64,000 nt of DNA, taken from Vibrio sp. SCSIO 43137 (GTDB taxonomy: Bacteria > Pseudomonadota > Gammaproteobacteria > Enterobacterales > Vibrionaceae). The stretch covers positions 930,001 through 994,000 of the forward strand of contig NZ_CP116384.1 of NCBI RefSeq assembly GCF_028201475.1. The letters run 5' to 3'. Positions 58,920 through 64,000 of the stretch are shown in pieces. A program made the position numbers and the translations under genes. The notes below the pieces were generated by a model. The model saw nothing but the letters and a program-made list of their open reading frames with translations, did no database searches and had not been told where the DNA came from. The first letter of the stretch is position 1, and each line of letters starts with the position of its first letter.

Positions 58920-59543
58920 ACTACTTTACCTACAAGCATTAAATAATGTTCTGATAAACGGAACAACTGTATAAGCAGAGCCTTAGCACATTCGCTTATA
59001 TAAATTGACCAACAAAACTAGCCTGATGTTGAACAGACCTCTTAAATATTAAAGTCAGTAACCGACAGATTTGGGCTTTTTCTGTCATGAACTATTCTCA
59101 GACTAAATAGTTTTAATGGAATGTATGAGCGTTATAAATAAGCTAGTTAACTTCATTCCTGTCTTAATTTAAAAGTATCTCTGAAATAAATTCATCCAGT
59201 CATAACATCAATTGTATATGATACTGTGACCTCCCGAAACCGACCTTTATCTTCCAATGGACAAATAATCGCAGTTACTTTTGATACTATAAGTATCAAT
59301 TTATGACACCAGAATAACGACTTTATCCGCCAGAGAATATATAACACTTATTAAGTATAGAAATTAGCATTACGAAAAAATAAACTAATTGACAGCTAAT
59401 ATTTCTTCTAACACTTTTATTAAACCACCTGAAATAAAACAAAAATTTTGTTATTCCGATTTCATTAGCAAATAGTAATTTCATTCTAATGAACTGATCA
59501 GCATAGGCCGGAACTACAATTTTACACAACGGAACTGAGTATT
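58920..59543. other. 620-bp AT-rich divergent promoter region between paralogous HTH genes
   Basis: No coding frame is convincing; a 68-codon minus frame at 59323-59529 starts at GTG and has poor content. The region is much richer in AT than its surroundings. The sequence ACGGAAC occurs near both starts (58959-58965 and 59530-59536), which may be a shared operator. Both could serve the divergent genes. This is inference. Confidence 0.4.
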
Positions 59544-59846
59544 ATGAAACCATTGAACCTTGCGATCTGTTCACTATTGAAAGCAGAGATTAAAAATAGT
59601 GGCATATCCTATCAACAGCTAGCCAGACAAACTGACACATCTGAGCTTGAACTGAGACAATGTCTAAATCACCATCGCCCTTTTCCCATTGCGACTGTAC
59701 TTGCGCTCGCCCACGCTCTCGGTATGCCACTCTCTCAGCTTGTGACAGAAGCTGAGCGAAGCTGTCAGGGTTCTTCTACAAGCAAAGAAAAACCCTCTGC
59801 TAATCAGACTCCAGTCATGCAACCTCTCCCTCTATCCCAAAGATAA
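59544..59846 (+). CDS. Short HTH (XRE-like) protein, paralogue of the 58152 gene's DNA-binding part
   Basis: The 100 residues hold one helix-turn-helix (GISYQQLARQTDTSELELRQ) followed by a short polar tail rich in Ser, Pro and Gln. The first 70 residues align with the first 70 of the divergent gene, sharing LN-x-x-IC, SGISY and PLS-x-LV. It has no C-terminal domain, so it may compete for the same sites. Confidence 0.78.
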   Translation: MKPLNLAICSLLKAEIKNSGISYQQLARQTDTSELELRQCLNHHRPFPIATVLALAHALGMPLSQLVTEAERSCQGSSTSKEKPSANQTPVMQPLPLSQR

Positions 59847-59978
59847 TGGTACTATTGGCGCCATTAACGCTGGAGGGAGCGCCCATTGTGCAGAAAACCC
59901 GCAGTTCTGATTACTGCACAGCCACTCTTTCTTATACTCCGCCAGCAAGACCATAAACCGAAAAGGCTATAGTTTTAA

Positions 59979-60923
59979 ATGGTTAACAATAATATCCAGT
60001 GGTTTCCTGGCCATATGCATAAGGCAAGAAAGGAGATCGAAGAGTGTATTCCGCAAGTCGATGTCATTATTGAAGTTCTTGATGCCCGTATTCCTTTCAG
60101 TAGCGAGAATCCTCTTATCTCCACGCTCCGGGGCGATAAACCTTGCGTAAAGGTACTGAATAAACGTGATCTGGCCGACCCTGAATCGACTCAAAAATGG
60201 ATCGACCATTTCGAACAGGAGAGTGGCGTTAAAGCTATGGCCATTACCACTTCGATACCTCAGGAAGTGCATAAGATTATGGAACTGTGCCGCAAGCTGG
60301 CACCTAACCGTGAAGCCATGGGCAAAAACATTCGCACCATGATTATGGGCATTCCCAATGTGGGTAAATCAACCATTATCAATACTCTGGCTGGCAGAAC
60401 TATCGCCCAGACCGGTAACCAGCCGGCAGTAACGCGTCGCCAGCAACGTATTAATCTGCAAAACGGCATTGTTCTTTCTGATACTCCGGGCATTTTGTGG
60501 CCTAAAGTAGAAAACCCGCATAGTGGTTTCAGGCTGGCAGCAACAGGTGCCATTAAAGACACCGCCATGGAGTATGATGAAGTTGCTTTTTATACCGTTG
60601 AGTATCTGGCCGCCCAATACCCGCAGTTGCTAAAAGAGCGCTATAAAATTGATGAACTTCCGGAGAGTGAGCTTGAATTGATGGAAGCCATTGGCAGTAA
60701 ACGTGGTTGCCTGCGTGCAGGCGGACGGGTTGATCTGCACAAAGCGTCTGAAATTCTGCTTCATGAACTTCGTGACGGAACATTAGGCCTGATCACTCTG
60801 GAACTGCCTCATATGATCGATAAAGAGCTGGTTGAAGTAGCCGAAGAGACGGCCAGAAAAGAAGAAGCAAAAGCGAAGAAGAAAGAGGAGCGCAGAAAGC
60901 GTTACCTGAGAAACAAACGCTAA
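59979..60923 (+). CDS. rbgA: Ribosome biogenesis GTPase RbgA/YlqF
   Basis: This circularly permuted GTPase has 314 residues. G4 (NKRDL) precedes G1 (GIPNVGKSTIIN, Lys130) and G3 (DTPGILWP). It begins IQWFPGHMHKARKEIEE, typical of YlqF. It acts in late assembly of the 50S subunit. The C-terminus is a basic tail (KAKKKEERRKRYLRNKR). Confidence 0.94.
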   Translation: MVNNNIQWFPGHMHKARKEIEECIPQVDVIIEVLDARIPFSSENPLISTLRGDKPCVKVLNKRDLADPESTQKWIDHFEQESGVKAMAITTSIPQEVHKIMELCRKLAPNREAMGKNIRTMIMGIPNVGKSTIINTLAGRTIAQTGNQPAVTRRQQRINLQNGIVLSDTPGILWPKVENPHSGFRLAATGAIKDTAMEYDEVAFYTVEYLAAQYPQLLKERYKIDELPESELELMEAIGSKRGCLRAGGRVDLHKASEILLHELRDGTLGLITLELPHMIDKELVEVAEETARKEEAKAKKKEERRKRYLRNKR

Positions 60924-60946
60924 GCTCTGCTTGAAAACTCAACACC

Positions 60947-60973
60947 AAGAAGGAAGCTTATCGCTTCCTTCTT
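60947..60973. terminator. Bidirectional terminator between rbgA and chrA
   Basis: AAGAAGGAAGC and GCTTCCTTCTT form an 11-bp stem with a 5-base loop. A T-rich tail lies on the plus side. It separates the two convergent genes. Confidence 0.8.
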
Positions 60974-60994
60974 CTGTTTTACTTGCTTGAATGG

Positions 60995-62140
60995 TTATAC
61001 GAAAAGACCTGTTACAACACCAGATAGTGCAAAAAACAACACCATAGATAAGATCGGCAATTTAAGTTGTTTCAGCAGATAGAAACCTAGCAAAGCTAAA
61101 GCAAAATCCAATCCGCTGAATACTGCGCTGACAAATACCGGCTGATATAACGCAGCCAGAAGCAAACCAACCACAGCAGCATTAACCCCTTTCAGCGCAC
61201 CGCTAACCCGTGGCATCTCTGCCAGAAGGTGCCAGTTTTTCAGAACAGTCAGAAGTAACAGAAATCCGGGGAGAAACACCCCTGCCGTTGCCAGCATTGC
61301 ACCAACAACCGGAGAGCCCGGCAGCAGGCTATAACCGATATAAGTTGCAAAGGTAAACATCGGGCCGGGTACAGCCTGCGCCGCAGCATAACCGGTCAGA
61401 AAGGTGTCCTGACTCAGCTGATCGCCGACAATACTCTGCAACAGAGGAAGTACCACATGGCCGCCGCCAAATACCAGACTACCGGCCTGAAAAAAGTCAT
61501 TAAACAGTAACAAACCTGCGTATGAGCCGGAAATTAAAGGCAACAACAACAGAAATCCGACAAACAACAGCAAGGGCATTAAACTTGGAGTAAAGGTTTG
61601 TTTAGAATTAACTAACTCTCCTTTCAAAAAAGCAATCCCCACTACTGCTGAAGCAGCCAGCACTAGCATTTGCGTAGCCACACCGGAACACAGCAGTAAT
61701 GCTGAAGCACTGAAGATACAAAGGGCTGCTCCTATGCGATGGGCGCAAAAGCTTTTATACATTCCGTAGGTCGCATCAGCCACCACAACCACCGCCATCA
61801 GCTTGAGGCCATGAACCGCCCCCTGAAACAGAGAGGACTCTGTTAACTGGCTGCTGACCAAGGCCAGCAGCAACATCAATATTACCGATGGCAGGGTAAA
61901 TCCGGCAAAGGCCATCATGGCGCCGCCTAATCCCGCTTTTTTGTAACCCAGAGCAAAGCCAACCTGACTGGATCCCGGCCCGGGAAGAAACTGACTTAAG
62001 GCGATAAGCTGAGCGTATTCGTCATCGTCCAGCCAGCGACGCTGTTCGACAAAAGCTTTGCGAAAATAACCAATATGAGCCGCAGGCCCGCCAAAACTGA
62101 CCCAGCCAAGGGCAAAAAATATCTTAAAAACAGATAACAT
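60995..62140 (-). CDS. chrA: Chromate transporter ChrA (CHR family)
   Basis: The 381 residues have two similar halves of about six helices. The half-starts show the family motifs GWVSFGGPAAHIGYF and GSLVFGGGHVVLPLL. LSQFLPGPGSSQVGFALGY and AQAVPGPMFTFATYIGY are the matching second motifs. It exports chromate, or sulfate-like anions in some members. The LysR gene upstream is divergent and may regulate it. Confidence 0.92.
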   Translation of the reverse strand: MLSVFKIFFALGWVSFGGPAAHIGYFRKAFVEQRRWLDDDEYAQLIALSQFLPGPGSSQVGFALGYKKAGLGGAMMAFAGFTLPSVILMLLLALVSSQLTESSLFQGAVHGLKLMAVVVVADATYGMYKSFCAHRIGAALCIFSASALLLCSGVATQMLVLAASAVVGIAFLKGELVNSKQTFTPSLMPLLLFVGFLLLLPLISGSYAGLLLFNDFFQAGSLVFGGGHVVLPLLQSIVGDQLSQDTFLTGYAAAQAVPGPMFTFATYIGYSLLPGSPVVGAMLATAGVFLPGFLLLLTVLKNWHLLAEMPRVSGALKGVNAAVVGLLLAALYQPVFVSAVFSGLDFALALLGFYLLKQLKLPILSMVLFFALSGVVTGLFV

Positions 62141-62248
62141 TGATATCCCGTTTCTGTCGTTGAACTGTGACGGCTAAATTAGGCAACTATCTAACATTAA
62201 TCAAATCGATTATATTAATGCTCACTATGCATCAAACAGGATTAGAGA

Positions 62249-63208
62249 GTGGCAGAAAAATTAGTGTGGAAAAATATAGATCTGAACCTATTAGTGGCTT
62301 TCTCCTATCTGTATAAGTATCGGAGCGTCACCATTGCTGCTGAGCACTACTGCGTTAGTCAGTCTGCTATGAGCCACAGCCTGTCCCGCTTAAGAACCCT
62401 GTTTGGCGATCCTCTGTTTGAACGTAAACAGAATCTGATGTTACCGACTGAGTACGCCATACAGATCGCACCGACAGTGGAGTCTCTGTTGCAACAGGTT
62501 CAGACAAACTTGCTGGCAAAAACACCGTTTGTGGCAGAAGAGTATCAGGGGGTCTGCCGGATCGGCCTGACAGATTACGCTGAGTTTCTGTTTGCTCCGC
62601 TGATTTACGACGCTATACGGGAGTCAGCTCCACTAGCACAAATCAGCTTTATTAAGGTGGACAGAAGCAACTATATGGAGGTGTTTGAATCCGGAAAACT
62701 GGATTTGCTTATCGGCAGCATTCCCTCAGCAGATCAACGATTCTCGTACGAATACCTCTACACAGAAAAGCACGTATGCATTGCCAGCCGCTCGCTATTA
62801 AAGGGAAAAAAGACCCTTTCTGCAGAAGAGTTTTCACAACTGGAGCACGCCCTTGTCAGCCCGGACGGGCAACTATCTACTCAAGTCGACAAAAGCCTGT
62901 CAGAACATCATTTAAAGCGAAGAGTTACCGTCTCTTCTTCCAACTTTCTCACTGTTAAACGACTGGTAGAGTTAAGTAAGCTGATTGCGATAGTGCCGGA
63001 GAGAGTGGCAGGCATACCTGTGGCAGGCAATCCTGTGGCGGGCATTTCAGCAACGGATAACACACTGGTAAAAATGACACCACCGGTTCCGGTTGCTGAT
63101 TTTGATATCTCCATGCTCTGGCTGGCACGACAGACAAAAGATGAGAAGAACGAATGGCTGAGGGCTCTGCTTTATCAAACCCTCGCCAGCCAGCACTCTA
63201 ACCCTTAA
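62249..63208 (+). CDS. LysR-family regulator (NodD/PqsR-like) with an internal repeat
   Basis: The 319 residues begin GTG and show a winged helix (DLNLLVAFSYLYKYRSVTIA, then SQSAMSHSLSRLRTLFGDPL). The effector domain follows the pattern of the NodD-like group. An insert GIPVAGNPVAGIS near residue 256 comes from a 15-base tandem repeat. It is 108 bp from the divergent chrA and is the likely regulator of it. The end overlaps the convergent GTPase gene by 11 bases. Confidence 0.88.
   Translation: MAEKLVWKNIDLNLLVAFSYLYKYRSVTIAAEHYCVSQSAMSHSLSRLRTLFGDPLFERKQNLMLPTEYAIQIAPTVESLLQQVQTNLLAKTPFVAEEYQGVCRIGLTDYAEFLFAPLIYDAIRESAPLAQISFIKVDRSNYMEVFESGKLDLLIGSIPSADQRFSYEYLYTEKHVCIASRSLLKGKKTLSAEEFSQLEHALVSPDGQLSTQVDKSLSEHHLKRRVTVSSSNFLTVKRLVELSKLIAIVPERVAGIPVAGNPVAGISATDNTLVKMTPPVPVADFDISMLWLARQTKDEKNEWLRALLYQTLASQHSNP
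63005..63049. repeat. Three tandem 15-base units inside the LysR gene
   Basis: Three units, GTGGCAGGCATACCT, GTGGCAGGCAATCCT and GTGGCGGGCATTTCA, lie head to tail and in frame. They encode VAGIP, VAGNP and VAGIS. Units differ by one to four bases. Confidence 0.9.
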
Positions 63209-64000
63209 GTCCTGCCATGGAGAGTAGAATGGTTTCCAGTTCATCCCATGGCATCAAATTGCTATCGATCACCTCGATGCGGGATTCAAACCCGTCAAGG
63301 GAGAGCTCATTAACCGAAACCACGCCAGAAGCCAGGTTAAAGGCGTAACAGCCTTTATCTGTGTTGATGACTGCTTTAACACGCTCTGCCGTCAGGGCAT
63401 TTAGCATAGAAAACATATCATCAAAGTTAAATTTCAGCTCTGCACCAAATAGCCAGCCACAACTGAAATAGCCCTGCCCTTTATTCTCCTTGCGGATAAA
63501 GAGTTCTCCCGGTGGTAGCTCAAACTGCGGCTCCATAGCGGCATGGTCATGATGGTGCTGCTCAATGGAAGACGAAGAACCGGACTCTGCTCTCGGCTTA
63601 TCCAGCAAGGCAATATCAATCACACCGTTAGATACCAGACAGTGTTCTTTTTCTTGGTTAGCAGGGCTTTGCATCCACAATGAAAACTGCTGTAAGTCTG
63701 CTTCGTCACAAACATCAGCTTTATTGCCTACGATAATGTCTGCGCTATCCAGTTGATCATTAAAATTTTGATTGCTCAGATAGCGTTCATCGGACAAGTT
63801 TCTCGGGTCAAGCAGCGCAATAGTGGCTTTCAGGTCTACGTACTTTTCATACTGAGCAGAAGTCAGCGTTGCCATCACCTGTTTAGGGTGGCCAAGGCCG
63901 GTCGGTTCTATCAGTAATCTATCTGGTTTTTGTCTCAGCAAGGCGTTAATGCCTACCGACATCGGTACTCCAGCCGTACAGCACATACAGCCACCCGGCA
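63198..64000 (-). CDS. CobW/COG0523 family metal GTPase (partial, runs off right edge)
   Basis: The frame is open to the window edge, so the N-terminus with the P-loop is missing. The visible part starts PGGCMCC, the C-x-C-C metal motif of the family, followed by LLIEPTGLGHPKQV and G4 VGNKADV. A histidine-rich stretch (EQHHHDHAA) and a C-terminal CobW_C-type domain follow. These GTPases deliver zinc or other metals. It is not the cobaltochelatase CobN partner of the aerobic pathway, which is absent here. Confidence 0.88.
   Translation of the reverse strand, partial: PGGCMCCTAGVPMSVGINALLRQKPDRLLIEPTGLGHPKQVMATLTSAQYEKYVDLKATIALLDPRNLSDERYLSNQNFNDQLDSADIIVGNKADVCDEADLQQFSLWMQSPANQEKEHCLVSNGVIDIALLDKPRAESGSSSSIEQHHHDHAAMEPQFELPPGELFIRKENKGQGYFSCGWLFGAELKFNFDDMFSMLNALTAERVKAVINTDKGCYAFNLASGVVSVNELSLDGFESRIEVIDSNLMPWDELETILLSMAGLKG

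Noticed and set aside
59323..59529. A 68-codon minus-strand frame in the AT-rich gap
   Set aside because: It starts at GTG with no ribosome site and consists of AT-rich filler codons.
63198..64000. CobW as part of the cobalamin pathway here
   Set aside because: It is 19 kb from the operon, on its own, and the family is a general metal GTPase; the anaerobic route does not need it.

Overview
The window looks like a chromosomal segment of a marine Vibrionaceae bacterium, most likely Vibrio or a close relative. Evidence for this is an adjacent LuxP/LuxQ pair, TorT/TorS, a CheV, a secreted nuclease ending in a GlyGly-CTERM type tail, YaeQ, YeeX and a cold-shock gene with a long leader. The base composition is moderate. 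No rRNA, tRNA, CRISPR array, insertion sequence or phage gene was seen. Two genes run off the window: a 5'-nucleotidase-like protein on the left and a CobW-type GTPase on the right.

Layout. 1-8 kb: sensing genes, made up of a degenerate 5'-nucleotidase-like protein, a chemoreceptor gene broken by one in-frame stop, and divergent torS and torT. 7.8-14.3 kb: housekeeping and membrane genes (mgsA, a VOC protein, helD, yccS, a small flagellar-rod-like protein, a PilZ protein). 14.3-18 kb: luxPQ for autoinducer-2. 18-21.8 kb: a beta-barrel protein, a GIY-YIG protein, yceH, yeeX and a YciC-like protein. 22.1-24.9 kb: a NosR/RdhC-like flavin and Fe-S membrane protein, a 57-residue membrane protein and a flavodoxin/FNR reductase. 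25.1-29 kb: a diguanylate cyclase, an OmpA-like lipoprotein, a LuxR-type regulator and a Sel1-repeat protein.

The centre of interest is 29.1-44.3 kb. A Tat-exported, two-[4Fe-4S] corrinoid reductive dehalogenase (RdhA) and its small membrane anchor (RdhB) lie divergent from a LysR regulator. Directly beyond is a twelve-gene anaerobic-type cobalamin operon on the minus strand (cbiD-cbiC-cbiET-cbiL-cbiG-cbiH-cbiF-cobA-cbiB-cobD-cobU-cobT), headed by a cobalamin riboswitch. The reductase needs the cofactor that its neighbours make. The NosR/RdhC-like module 6 kb away is a plausible electron supply. Together these read as a candidate organohalide-reduction locus; the substrate and the electron path are inference.

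45-64 kb: cspA, yaeQ, a conserved hypothetical gene, ppiC, cheV, a rhodanese, a glutamine amidotransferase coupled to an unannotated Cys-rich small ORF, the secreted nuclease, an orphan CitA/DcuS-type kinase whose H-box histidine is an aspartate, a LysR gene and an L-lactate permease. These are followed by two divergent paralogous HTH regulators in an AT-rich stretch, rbgA, chrA, a LysR gene with an internal 15-base tandem repeat, and the cut CobW GTPase.
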